Source: an uncultured Oscillospiraceae bacterium
Lineage (GTDB): Bacteria; Bacillota; Clostridia; Oscillospirales; Oscillospiraceae
Direction: 5' to 3'
Assembly: GCA_910588045.1 (NCBI GenBank)
Contig: CAJUPS010000006.1
Coordinates: 1 to 64,000, forward strand
DNA length: 64,000 bases
Part shown: positions 24,813 to 33,644 of the stretch, in pieces
Position numbering within the stretch: position 1 is the first letter of the stretch
Layout of the letters: each line of letters starts with the position of its first letter
The notes under the pieces: generated by a model
Told to the model about the DNA's origin: nothing
The model's database searches: none
The model's input: only the letters and a program-made list of their open reading frames with translations
Position numbers and translations under genes: made by a program

Positions 24813-26129
24813 ATGAACCCTATACAAAAGAGTATGAAGCAGCTGTTTGTCCCAATCTATTTGGAAATGCTGTGTTCTACTTTAACAGGCATGATCGATA
24901 CCGTAATGGTTTCCTCCGTAGGGGACCAGACGGTCGGTGCAGTTGGGACAGCCAATACCTACATTTCCATGTTTATCATCATGTTCTCTGTAATCTCCAC
25001 CGGTATGGCAGCCGTTATGACCGTGTATATCGGCGCGGGCAAATTGGGGACCGCGCATCAGGCCATGAAATTGGGACTGTACTTCAATTTGGCAACAGGG
25101 AGTGCGCTTTCTCTCATCCTGGGATTTTTTTCGGGGAATATCCTACAGCTTATTGGCATTGCGGATTCGCTCCTGGAACCGGCCAGAACATATTTATCAA
25201 TCGTTGGCGGATTTTGCATCCTCAACGCATTGATTCCTGTTTACTCCGGCTATTTGAGAGCGTTTGGACATTCCAGGCCGCCATTTCTGACAGCAACGGC
25301 CGGAAATATCGTGAATTTGATTCTGAATGCAGTGCTCCTTTTTGGGTTCGGCCTGGGAGTTGCGGGAGTGGCCTGCGCGACCGTCATTTCCAAGCTCGTC
25401 ACGCTTGCCGGGAACATCTTTGCCTCCCATCGATATATCCAGATAGGCGATCCGGATCGGGAGTCAAACCGCAGGATCCTCTTGCAGATCGTCAGGATAG
25501 GACTGCCCTCCGCCCTTGAGGCCGCCCTTTACAACACGGCGATGACGCTCATCATCAGTCTGCTGAACCGGATGGACAGCGCGGGGATCCATGTCACGGC
25601 AAGGTCGTATGCCGCGCAGATCACAAATTTCTCCTATTGCGCAGGTGCGGCGTTCGCACAGGCCAACGCCATCATCATCGGATGGAATCTGGGCGCAAAG
25701 CGGTTGGACGAATGTGATAAAAGCACAAAGCAAACCGCGCTTTTCGGGATCATAATCGCGGTGGCCCTGGCCACGCTTTTTGCGGCGGCGTCCGGCCTTA
25801 TCATGGGCATGTTTACAGATGACTCCTATATGAAGAAGCTGGTTGGAAACCTGCTGCTCATGGACATCATTTTGGAAGTCGGAAGAGTGACAAACCTGGT
25901 ATTTGGAAGTGCGCTGAAAACAAGCGGAGACGCCGTGTTTACCACGATTATCGCCGTGATCTTCATGTATCTGTGTGCGGTAGGCGGGACCTATTTGTTT
26001 GGGGTCCGCTGGAACTGGCTGGTCATAGGCGCTTATGCCGGTATGACGCTGGACGAATGCGCCCGGGCGGCGTGCATGTTGATCCGATGGAACAGCGGGA
26101 AGTGGAGAAGCAAGTTGACAATCGTCTGA
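24813..26129 (+). CDS. MATE-family multidrug/metabolite efflux transporter
   Basis: 438 aa inner-membrane antiporter of the MATE family, normal length (about 12 membrane helices). N-terminal LFVPIYLEMLCSTLTGMIDT, a half-repeat around 235 (IVRIGLPSALEAALYNTAMT) and the QANAIIIGWNLGAKR segment are family hallmarks. Substrate cannot be told from sequence. It follows the AraC regulator by ~100 bp and is 63 bp ahead of the sugar genes, though it need not belong to that pathway. Confidence 0.9.
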   Translation: MNPIQKSMKQLFVPIYLEMLCSTLTGMIDTVMVSSVGDQTVGAVGTANTYISMFIIMFSVISTGMAAVMTVYIGAGKLGTAHQAMKLGLYFNLATGSALSLILGFFSGNILQLIGIADSLLEPARTYLSIVGGFCILNALIPVYSGYLRAFGHSRPPFLTATAGNIVNLILNAVLLFGFGLGVAGVACATVISKLVTLAGNIFASHRYIQIGDPDRESNRRILLQIVRIGLPSALEAALYNTAMTLIISLLNRMDSAGIHVTARSYAAQITNFSYCAGAAFAQANAIIIGWNLGAKRLDECDKSTKQTALFGIIIAVALATLFAAASGLIMGMFTDDSYMKKLVGNLLLMDIILEVGRVTNLVFGSALKTSGDAVFTTIIAVIFMYLCAVGGTYLFGVRWNWLVIGAYAGMTLDECARAACMLIRWNSGKWRSKLTIV

Positions 26130-26192
26130 AATCAGAGCGTCCTGCCGAAGGGCAGAAAATGAAACAGCAATAAAGGAAATGGAGGAATATCC

Positions 26193-27164
26193 GTGAAATT
26201 AGGAACATTGACCGTTGCGCTGGGAGATTTGCCGTTGGAGGAGGCCTGCGCTTTCCTGGCGGACAATGGCGTACAGATGGTGGAGATCGGCTGCGGCGGC
26301 TTTCCGGGGAAGGCCCACTGCGACGCGGCAGAACTGCTGGCCGATGCGGGCAAGCGGAAGGCGTTTTTGGACGCCATCCACGGCCATGGGCTGGAGATCA
26401 GCGCACTGAGCAGCCACGGAAACATGGTGCATCCCGACAAGGCGGTGGCGAAGCGATTTGACGATGATCTGACCAATGCCATCCTGCTGGCGGAGGAGCT
26501 GGGCGTCCCGGTGGTGAACACCTTCTCCGGCTGTCCCGGCGGCAGTCCGGAGGACAGGACGCCCAACTGGGTGACCTGCCCCTGGCCCGACGATTTCAGC
26601 AGCATCCTGGAATACCAGTGGAACGAGGTGCTGATCCCCTACTGGAAGGAAAAGGCGGCCTTTGCCGCGTCCCACGGGGTGCATAAGATCGCCCTGGAGC
26701 TGCACCCGGGATTCTGCGTATACAACACCCGGACCCTCCTGAAGCTCCGGGAGGCCGTGGGGCCGGAAATCGGGGCCAACTTTGATCCCAGCCACCTGAT
26801 CTGGCAGGGGATGGACCCCTGTGCCGCCATCCGGGAGCTGGGGAAGGCAGGGGCTCTGTTCCACTTCCACGCCAAGGACACCAAGGTGGACCAGCAGAAC
26901 ACCGCCGTGAACGGCGTGCTGGACACCACCCACTACGGGAAGGAGCTGGAGCGCTCCTGGATCTTCCAATCGGTGGGCTACGGCCACGGGGAGGACTACT
27001 GGAAGGCCATTATCTCCGAGCTTCGGCTGGCGGGATACGACTATGCCGTCAGCATTGAGCACGAGGATAGCCTGATGTCCGGCAGGGAGGGGCTGCTGAA
27101 GGCCATCCAGTGCCTGAAGAACGTGCTAATCTACGAGGACCGCGGGAATATGTATTGGGCATAA
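26193..27164 (+). CDS. Sugar phosphate isomerase/epimerase (xylose-isomerase-like TIM barrel)
   Basis: 323 aa, GTG start with GGAGG. AP-endonuclease-2-like barrel: LEEACAFLADNGVQMVEIGC at the N-terminus, metal-ligand positions HKIALELHP (Glu), NFDPSHLIW (Asp, His), FHFHAKD (His) and VSIEHED (Glu). This set is that of the IolE/IolH/KguE superfamily enzymes acting on keto sugars or inositols. First gene of a five-gene rightward cluster with two Gfo/Idh/MocA dehydrogenases, a second barrel enzyme and a ThuA-like protein. Exact substrate unknown. Confidence 0.88.
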   Translation: MKLGTLTVALGDLPLEEACAFLADNGVQMVEIGCGGFPGKAHCDAAELLADAGKRKAFLDAIHGHGLEISALSSHGNMVHPDKAVAKRFDDDLTNAILLAEELGVPVVNTFSGCPGGSPEDRTPNWVTCPWPDDFSSILEYQWNEVLIPYWKEKAAFAASHGVHKIALELHPGFCVYNTRTLLKLREAVGPEIGANFDPSHLIWQGMDPCAAIRELGKAGALFHFHAKDTKVDQQNTAVNGVLDTTHYGKELERSWIFQSVGYGHGEDYWKAIISELRLAGYDYAVSIEHEDSLMSGREGLLKAIQCLKNVLIYEDRGNMYWA

Positions 27165-27180
27165 AGGGGGAGCGGCTGCG

Positions 27181-28251
27181 ATGGAACATGTATTGGCCAT
27201 GGTCGGATTCGGCGGCATGGCGGGCTGGCACTATGACATCATTGAGCGGATTGACGGTCTGACGGTCTCCGGCATCTGGGACATCCGGGAGGAGCGGCGG
27301 GCCTATGCCAGATCCCGGAAGATCCATGTGTACGAGGATTTGGAGGACCTGCTGGCGGACGGGACCGTGGACCTGGTATTGGTGGCTACCCCCAACGACG
27401 TCCATAAGGACATTGCCATCCGGGCCATGGAGGCAGGGAAGAACGTGGTGTCCGAGAAGCCCGTCACCCTCTCCTCCCGGGACCTGGAGGAGATGATCCG
27501 TGCGTCGGAGCGGACGGGCCGCTTCCTGACGGTACACCAGAACCGCCGTTGGGACGAGGATTTCCTCACGGTGAAGAAAGTGCTGGAGGATGGCAGGCTG
27601 GGAGAAATCTTTCGGCTGGAATCCAGGGTGCACGGCTCCCGGGGTATCCCCGGCGACTGGCGGCAGGAGAAGGAGCACGGGGGCGGCATGGTGCTGGACT
27701 GGGGCGTCCATCTGCTGGACCAGGCTCTGCTCCTGTTTCCGGGGGTGCGGGTGGAGACGGTGTACGCCACCCTGACCCATGTGACCAATCAGCTGGTGGA
27801 CGACGGCTTCACAGCGGACTTGGGCTTTGCCAACGGGGTCCACATGCTGGTGGAGGTAGGCACCAGCAACTTCATCAGCCTGCCCAGGTGGTACGTGCTG
27901 GGCGCGGACGGTACGGCCGTCATCGAGGACTGGGGCCGGGACATCCGGATCGTCCGCGCCCTGGGGATGGACGCGAAGGATGTAGTCCCCGTGCGCACGG
28001 CGGCGGGACTGACCAAAACCATGGCCCCCAGACGGGAGGACAGCATCCGCGTCGAGGAGGAGCCGGAGGTGGCGAGCGACATCCGGGACTTCTATCGGAA
28101 CGTGATGGCTGTGCTGGAGGGCCGGGAGGAGAGCAGAATCCAGATGAGAGAGGTTGCCCGGGTCATGCGCTTGATGGAAGCAATTTTCCGGTCGGCAGAG
28201 GAAAAGCAGGTCGTCCGGTTTGAGGAATCAGGAAGGAGGAGCGAGCAGTGA
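27181..28251 (+). CDS. Gfo/Idh/MocA-family NAD(P)-dependent oxidoreductase
   Basis: 356 aa. Rossmann nucleotide-binding start MVGFGGMAGWHYDIIERI, the hallmark EKP (VVSEKPVTLSSRDLEEM) and the C-terminal sugar-binding half with GGGMVLDWGVHLLDQ, where Asp and His act in catalysis. Oxidizes or reduces a sugar hydroxyl/keto group in the cytoplasm. RBS GGGGGAG before ATG; 16 bp after the preceding isomerase and overlapping the next gene by 4 bp, so cotranslated. Confidence 0.9.
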   Translation: MEHVLAMVGFGGMAGWHYDIIERIDGLTVSGIWDIREERRAYARSRKIHVYEDLEDLLADGTVDLVLVATPNDVHKDIAIRAMEAGKNVVSEKPVTLSSRDLEEMIRASERTGRFLTVHQNRRWDEDFLTVKKVLEDGRLGEIFRLESRVHGSRGIPGDWRQEKEHGGGMVLDWGVHLLDQALLLFPGVRVETVYATLTHVTNQLVDDGFTADLGFANGVHMLVEVGTSNFISLPRWYVLGADGTAVIEDWGRDIRIVRALGMDAKDVVPVRTAAGLTKTMAPRREDSIRVEEEPEVASDIRDFYRNVMAVLEGREESRIQMREVARVMRLMEAIFRSAEEKQVVRFEESGRRSEQ

Positions 28252-29003
28252 AGAAACTGCCGATTGCGGCACAGGTGTACTCCGTGCGGGACCGGGCTGC
28301 CGCGGATTTTGATGGGACCATGGAGGAACTGGCTCGGATGGGGTACGACGGTGTGGAACTGGCCGGTCTGTACGGGAGGAGTCCGGAGGAGGTCCGCGCG
28401 GTCCTGGACCGGTGCGGTCTGGAGGCCGTCAGCGCTCACGTGCCCTACGGCGAATTTGTCCAGGACCTGGAGGGGACGGTGGAGACCTACCGGTCTATCG
28501 GGTGCCGGTACGTGGCGGTCCCCTACCTGGGCGGGGACCAGTGGTATGGCGGCAGTCTGTATCAGGAGACGCTGTCGTACCTGGCCGTGATCGCGGAGAA
28601 ATGCCGGGAGGCCGGAATGGGCCTGCTCTACCACAACCACACCCATGAGTTGGCCGAAGCGGAGGGAGGGATCTCTCAGCTGGACGCCTTTTACGGGGCG
28701 CGGGAGACGGCGGCGCTATCCACGGAGTTGGACCTGTGCTGGCTGAAGGTGGGCGGCGCGGACCCGGAGGCGTACCTGCGCCGATACGCCGGGCGCTGCC
28801 CCCTGGTACACATGAAGGACTTTGTCCGGGAGGACAAGGTGGTACTGGTAGCGGTGGGAGACGGAGAACTGGACGCCGGAAAAGCTGCGGTACAGGCGGC
28901 GGAGAGCGGCGCAAAATGGCTGGTGGTGGAGCAGGACGACCACCTCCGCGGCACACCTGTGGAGAATATGAAAAAGAGCGTGGAATACCTAAAAAATTTA
29001 TAA
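28248..29003 (+). CDS. Sugar phosphate isomerase/epimerase, second copy
   Basis: 251 aa, GTG start overlapping the previous stop. TIM barrel of the AP-endonuclease-2-like family: QVYSVRDRAAADFDGTMEEL, LLYHNHTHELAEAE (His, Glu), LDLCWLKVGG (Asp) and LVHMKDFV (His). Shorter than the barrel enzyme at 26193 and not its duplicate. Such proteins are often annotated as 2-keto-myo-inositol isomerase/dehydratase-like; in recent work relatives act as 3-keto-glycoside lyases. The C-terminal GAKWLVVEQDDH is a conserved family segment. Confidence 0.88.
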   Translation: MKKLPIAAQVYSVRDRAAADFDGTMEELARMGYDGVELAGLYGRSPEEVRAVLDRCGLEAVSAHVPYGEFVQDLEGTVETYRSIGCRYVAVPYLGGDQWYGGSLYQETLSYLAVIAEKCREAGMGLLYHNHTHELAEAEGGISQLDAFYGARETAALSTELDLCWLKVGGADPEAYLRRYAGRCPLVHMKDFVREDKVVLVAVGDGELDAGKAAVQAAESGAKWLVVEQDDHLRGTPVENMKKSVEYLKNL

Positions 29004-29021
29004 CAGGAGGAACAGTTCAGC

Positions 29022-30098
29022 ATGAAAATATTAAAGGCCGGTATCGTGGGATGCGGCGGTATCGCTAACTCGAAGCACCTGTCCGCTATCAAGAAAAGCG
29101 GGCGCTTTGAAATCGTGGCCTTCTGCGACCTGCTGGGGGAGCGGGCCGTCACGGCCAAGAGGGAATACGGGACCGAGGATGCCAGGGTCTATACGGATTA
29201 CCTGGAGCTGGTGAAAGAGGATCTGGACGTGGTATACGTGCTGACTCCCAATAATGCCCATGCCCCTGTCACCATCGCCGCCCTGCGCGCAGGCAAGCAC
29301 GTCATGTGCGAGAAGCCCATGGCCAAGACCTATGCGGAGGCCAAGGCTATGGTAGAGGCCGCCAGGGAAACCGGAAAGATCCTCACCATCGGATACCAGA
29401 ACCGCTACAGGGGGGACTCCCAGTATCTGAAGCGGGCCTGCGAGAACGGCGACCTGGGGGAGATCTACTACGCCAAGGCCCACGCCATCCGCAGGCGGGC
29501 GGTGCCCACCTGGGGTGTATTCCTGGATGCAGAGAAGCAGGGGGGCGGCCCCCTGATCGACATTGGCACCCACGCCCTGGATCTGACGCTGTGGATGATG
29601 GACAACTACGAACCTGCCTCCGTGACGGGCGCCGTATTCCGCAAGCTGGCCGACCAGAAGGATACCGGGAATGCCTGGGGGGACTGGGACCCGGAGGTCT
29701 TCACGGTGGAGGACTCCGCCTTCGGGTTCATCCGGATGAAGAACGGCGCAGCCATCCAGCTGGAGGCGTCCTGGGCCCTGAACAGCCTGGAGGTGGACGA
29801 GGCCAAGACCAGCCTCTGCGGCACGAAGGCCGGGGCCGACATGAAGGACGGACTCCGGATCAACCGGGTGCAGTATGGGCGGCAGTGTGTGGAGAAGCCC
29901 GCGCTGGCTGCGGGCGGCGTGGATTTCTTTGCTGGGACGGAGGAGAAGGCGGAGGATGTGGAGCAGCGGGTCTTCTACGATGCCATCGTGAACGGCAAGC
30001 CCTTGGTGGTGAAGCCCGAGCAGGCGCTGGTGGTGACCCAGATTCTGGAGGCGGTCTACGAGTCCGCTAAGACCGGGAAAACGGTTTATTTTGATTAA
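29022..30098 (+). CDS. Gfo/Idh/MocA-family oxidoreductase, second copy
   Basis: 358 aa, AGGAGG site before [23 protein letters not shown]ossmann start, [33 protein letters not shown], and the catalytic segment [20 protein letters not shown] with the Asp/His pair. Different from the first dehydrogenase in the cluster, so the two may carry out oxidation of substrate and reduction of product (a redox-neutral pair), as proposed for other keto-sugar pathways. Co-directional with 18-bp spacing. Confidence 0.92.
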   Translation: MKILKAGIVGCGGIANSKHLSAIKKSGRFEIVAFCDLLGERAVTAKREYGTEDARVYTDYLELVKEDLDVVYVLTPNNAHAPVTIAALRAGKHVMCEKPMAKTYAEAKAMVEAARETGKILTIGYQNRYRGDSQYLKRACENGDLGEIYYAKAHAIRRRAVPTWGVFLDAEKQGGGPLIDIGTHALDLTLWMMDNYEPASVTGAVFRKLADQKDTGNAWGDWDPEVFTVEDSAFGFIRMKNGAAIQLEASWALNSLEVDEAKTSLCGTKAGADMKDGLRINRVQYGRQCVEKPALAAGGVDFFAGTEEKAEDVEQRVFYDAIVNGKPLVVKPEQALVVTQILEAVYESAKTGKTVYFD

Positions 30099-30138
30099 GG
30101 GCCTGCCGCCGGACGGGCGGCGGCGAAAGGAGCGGAAC

Positions 30139-30843
30139 ATGAAAGTAACCGTATGGAACGAGAACCTGCACGAAAAGGAAATTCCCCTGGTGACCGAGCT
30201 GTACCCGGGGGGACTTCATGGCTACATCGCCGGATTTCTGCGGGAACCGGATGTGGAGGTGCGGACAGCGACCCTGGAGGATCCCGCCTGCGGGCTTGCG
30301 GAGGACGTGCTTGCAGAGACGGACGTGCTGATATGGTGGGGCCATATGGCCCATGACAAGGTGCTGGACGAGGTGGTGGACCGGGTACAGCGGCATGTTC
30401 TGTCTGGCATGGGCCTGGTAGTGCTCCACTCCGGGCACCACTCCAAGGTCTTCCACAGGATGATGGGCACCACCTGCAACCTGAAATGGCGGGACGGCGC
30501 CAGGGAGCGGCTCTGGACGGTGAAGCCCAACCACCCCGTCGCCGCGGGCATCCCGGAGACCTTTACGCTGGACTACGAGGAGATGTACGGGGAGCCCTTC
30601 GACATCGCGGAGCCCCAGGAGACGGTTTTCATGGGCTGGTTCAACGGCGGGGAGGTGTTCCGCAGCGGGTGCACCTGGATCCGGGGAAACGGAAAGGTCT
30701 TCTACTTCCAGCCGGGGCACGAGACCAACACGGCCTTCCAGAACGCCTATGTCCAGCGGATTATTCAAAATGCCGTGCGATGGGCCTGTCCCATCCGGCG
30801 GGTGGAACTGACCTGCCCCCATTTTGAGGCTCTGGAGGCATAG
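30139..30843 (+). CDS. ThuA-like protein (trehalose-utilization family)
   Basis: 234 aa, start at 30139 for AAAGGAG. Glutamine-amidotransferase-like fold as in Thu[52 protein letters not shown] and [10 protein letters not shown]. ThuA/ThuB of rhizobia convert trehalose and related disaccharides to 3-keto forms, ThuB being a Gfo/Idh/MocA enzyme, so the linkage here fits. Last gene of the cluster before a terminator. Direct catalytic role is not settled for the family. Confidence 0.88.
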   Translation: MKVTVWNENLHEKEIPLVTELYPGGLHGYIAGFLREPDVEVRTATLEDPACGLAEDVLAETDVLIWWGHMAHDKVLDEVVDRVQRHVLSGMGLVVLHSGHHSKVFHRMMGTTCNLKWRDGARERLWTVKPNHPVAAGIPETFTLDYEEMYGEPFDIAEPQETVFMGWFNGGEVFRSGCTWIRGNGKVFYFQPGHETNTAFQNAYVQRIIQNAVRWACPIRRVELTCPHFEALEA

Positions 30844-30860
30844 AAAGAGTGCTTAAAAGC

Positions 30861-30898
30861 CCGCAAATCCGCCCCGCAGATGCGGGGCGGGTTTGCGG
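30861..30898. terminator. Convergent terminator between ThuA and permease genes
   Basis: CCGCAAA..CCGCCCCGCA and TGCGGGGCGG..TTTGCGG form an ~18-bp stem with a 2-nt loop; serves both convergent transcripts. Confidence 0.8.
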
Positions 30899-30919
30899 TA
30901 TTTTCTGAAGAAGGATGGG

Positions 30920-32161
30920 TTATCCCTTGACCGCGCCGGACATGCCTTCCACGTAATATCTCTGGAGCATAACGAAGAGAATGACGATGGGGACGGATAC
31001 CAGCACGGCGCCTGCGGCGAACTGGGTGTAGTAGGTTTCAATGCGCTGCTGATCGGTCAGCCACTTCAAGCCGATGGCCACTGTGTAGGAGGATTGCTTG
31101 TCGCCCAGCAGCAGACTGGGAAAGATGTAGTCGCCCCAGGGCCCCATAAAGGCGCCCATGAGCTGGTAAATGACAATGGGCTTGGCCATGGGGAGCATGA
31201 CCTTGTAGAAAATAGTGAAGTTGGTTGCGCCGTCGATGCGGGCGGCTTCATCCATGGCTTTAGGCACGGTATCCATAAAGCCTTTACAAATATAGTAGCC
31301 CATAGCGGAGCTGGCCACGTTGACTAGGATCAGCGCGCCCAGGCTCTGGCTCATGCCCATCCCCTTCAGAATGTTATACACGGCGATCATGGACATAAAG
31401 CCGGGGAACATGCCGATAACCATCATGGCCTTCATCAGCAGGGTGCGGCCCTGAAACCGCTGGCGGCTGAGGACGAAGGAGGTGATGAGTACGATGAGCG
31501 TGTTCAGCACGCAGCTGATGGATGCCACGAAGAAGGTGTTCAGCCACCATCGGGCGAAGGGCAAGGGACCGCCCTCCGTAAAGAGATTCTTGTAGTTGTC
31601 CAGGGTGAAGGTTCTGGGGATGAAATAGCCCACATAGTAGCCGCTCTCCCCCCGGAAGGAGGTCAGGACGATCCACAGGATGGGGAACAGCCAAATCACG
31701 GTCATGAGGGCCAGTACAATGTACCCCACGGAAAGCTTGGTGGCCGCCATGGCGTAATAGAGCCCCACGAAAGCGGTGATCAGAAGCAGCCAGTAGCCGA
31801 TGCCAAAATCCTTTACCAGGAAGCTTCCGGGGAGCAGGTCGCTGCTATCGAAAATTTTCTTGCTGGCGAACAACAGGATGGCAACCGACACGGTTTCCAC
31901 CGCGCCGCAGGCCGCCCAAAGCCGGGCCCCCTTGACACTGGGCTTGGCCAGGAGAAACAGGCCCATGGTCGAGGTGAGAACCACCAGGATGGCAGCAATC
32001 AGATGCAGCCCGCCAAGGCTGGAGGCGGCGGCGATGCCGCTCACGGTCTTCCCGCCTACCGATGCGAGGGGGAGGAACAGACTCACCAGCGATACGATGC
32101 AGATACCGACGGCGATGAGCTGCGGCCTTCTGCGCAGACCGATAATTTCTTTGTTGTTCAT
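30920..32161 (-). CDS. Carbohydrate ABC transporter permease (MalG-like) with N-terminal extension
   Basis: 413 aa. The C-terminal ~270 residues are a standard MalG-type permease with six helices and the EAA loop DEAARIDGATNFTIFYKVML that docks the ATPase. The first ~140 residues form about four extra membrane helices (IAVGICIVSLVSLFLPLASV, LHLIAAILVVLTSTMGLFLL) not found in E. coli MalG. The gene starts at the overlapping TAATG of the upstream permease. No ATPase gene is linked; as usual in Firmicutes a shared MsmX-like ATPase elsewhere is likely. Confidence 0.92.
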   Translation of the reverse strand: MNNKEIIGLRRRPQLIAVGICIVSLVSLFLPLASVGGKTVSGIAAASSLGGLHLIAAILVVLTSTMGLFLLAKPSVKGARLWAACGAVETVSVAILLFASKKIFDSSDLLPGSFLVKDFGIGYWLLLITAFVGLYYAMAATKLSVGYIVLALMTVIWLFPILWIVLTSFRGESGYYVGYFIPRTFTLDNYKNLFTEGGPLPFARWWLNTFFVASISCVLNTLIVLITSFVLSRQRFQGRTLLMKAMMVIGMFPGFMSMIAVYNILKGMGMSQSLGALILVNVASSAMGYYICKGFMDTVPKAMDEAARIDGATNFTIFYKVMLPMAKPIVIYQLMGAFMGPWGDYIFPSLLLGDKQSSYTVAIGLKWLTDQQRIETYYTQFAAGAVLVSVPIVILFVMLQRYYVEGMSGAVKG

Positions 32162-33540
32162 TACTGCAGCGCCTCCTCGTTCTCACTGATGCGCGCCTGG
32201 GCGTAGGTAAACATGGAGAATACGGCGGAAATGATGAAAATCAGGATGCCCAGGGTAGCGGCCAGGTTGTAGTCGTTGCTGTCGTTGGTCAGCTTGTAGA
32301 GCCAGGTGACCAGCAGGTCGGTCTTGCCGGCGCCCTTGTAGTAGTCCAGGGTGCTGGGGCCGCCGCCCGTCAGGAAGTAAATGACGCCGAAGTTGTTGAT
32401 GTTGCCGATAAAATTGGTGATCAGGTAGGGCGTCGTCACCTGGAGCATATAGGGGAAGGTAATCTTGACGAACTGCTGGACGGGGTTCGCGCCGTCGATG
32501 GAGGCGCTTTCATACAGCTCCGGAGGGATGTTCATCAAAATACCGGAGACCATCAGCATAGTGGCCGGGATGCCAGCCCAGAGGTTGACCACGATGATGG
32601 TCCCCCGGGCCCAAGTGGCGTTGGTCAGGAATGGCAAGGGTTCCGTAACAAAGCCCCAGTTCTGAAGCAGCACGTTGATGATGCCGTTCTTGCCCAGCAT
32701 AGTGCTGATGACCAGCAGGGAGATAAAGGAGGGAACCGCCATGGCCAGCACAAACACAGTGCGCCACAGCTTCTTCAGCTGAATACCCTTGGAGTTGATG
32801 AGGATGGCCAGGAACATGCCGCCGAAGTAGCAGGAGAAGCAGGCCGCCACGGCCCAGACCAGGGTCCAGCCCAGAATGGGCAGAAAGGTGGCGCCCAGCT
32901 TGCCGCTGGCGTCCATGATGGCCCGGAAGTTCTCCAGGCCCACCCAGGAGAACAGATGCCCCGGGGGCTGGTGGTCCGCGTCGTAATTGGTGAACGCCAT
33001 GAGGATCATGTAGATCAGCGGCGTCACCGTAAAGACCAGGATGCCCAGCAGGGGCAGGCTCAAAAAGAGCCGGACGATGTGGGCATCAAAGAGGCTGGTG
33101 ACATCGTCCAGGATGCCGTAGACCTTCCGGCCATCCAGTTTGCGCTGTCGGGCATCCTCTCCGGAGTAGACGGAGGTCATCCACACCACGACGGCCATGC
33201 TGGTGATGACGATGGTCACCACGCCGTAGAGCAGCATCAGCATGGAGTTGTCGCCCTGCTGCACCACGTAGATGCCCTGAGACGCGTCGAAGGTCATGCC
33301 CTGCTCATGGGTGCCCAGTGTAATCATGTTGGCCAGACTGGAAAACCCCCTGGTGATCATGTAGTAGATGTACGCGATTTCCATGGCCAGATACATGGCG
33401 CCTTTGACGATTTGTCCCCGCGCCATGTTGGACAGGCCCCATACCAGATAGGACAGCTTGGTAAATATATCGCCATCCGCAAAAATGCTAATGGGCGTTC
33501 GCCTGGCCGATAATCTTTTATTCAAGGTCAACACCCCCAT
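32161..33540 (-). CDS. Carbohydrate ABC transporter permease (MalF-like)
   Basis: 459 aa. Membrane permease partner of the MalG-like protein. N-terminal ~170 residues include extra helices and a periplasm-facing loop (MTSVYSGEDARQRKLDGRKV before the main helices). Core region FLSLPLLGILVFTVTPLIYM, then EAA-type motif PPELYESASIDGANPVQQF and GNINNFGVIYFLTGGGP, a MalF signature. The ATG at 33540 has no RBS; a TTG at 33525 has GGGGGTG six nt upstream and may be the true start. Follows the binding-protein gene after strong hairpins. Confidence 0.92.
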   Translation of the reverse strand: MGVLTLNKRLSARRTPISIFADGDIFTKLSYLVWGLSNMARGQIVKGAMYLAMEIAYIYYMITRGFSSLANMITLGTHEQGMTFDASQGIYVVQQGDNSMLMLLYGVVTIVITSMAVVVWMTSVYSGEDARQRKLDGRKVYGILDDVTSLFDAHIVRLFLSLPLLGILVFTVTPLIYMILMAFTNYDADHQPPGHLFSWVGLENFRAIMDASGKLGATFLPILGWTLVWAVAACFSCYFGGMFLAILINSKGIQLKKLWRTVFVLAMAVPSFISLLVISTMLGKNGIINVLLQNWGFVTEPLPFLTNATWARGTIIVVNLWAGIPATMLMVSGILMNIPPELYESASIDGANPVQQFVKITFPYMLQVTTPYLITNFIGNINNFGVIYFLTGGGPSTLDYYKGAGKTDLLVTWLYKLTNDSNDYNLAATLGILIFIISAVFSMFTYAQARISENEEALQ

Positions 33541-33552
33541 GTATCAGTATTT

Positions 33553-33597
33553 ATCACAGCCCTCCCGGGAGGGCTGTGATGGGGGGTATACCCCCCC
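33553..33597 (-). promoter_or_regulatory. Two intercistronic hairpins between binding protein and permeases
   Basis: A perfect 28-bp palindrome (33553-33580, ATCACAGCCCTCCC and its complement) and GGGGGGTATACCCCCC (33581-33596) lie between the binding-protein stop and the permease start. Such structures usually stabilise the binding-protein mRNA and dampen expression of downstream permeases. Confidence 0.65.
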
Positions 33598-33644
33598 ATC
33601 ACATAGCCGCTTGTCGCGCGGCAGTCCACACAATCCAGAATCCA

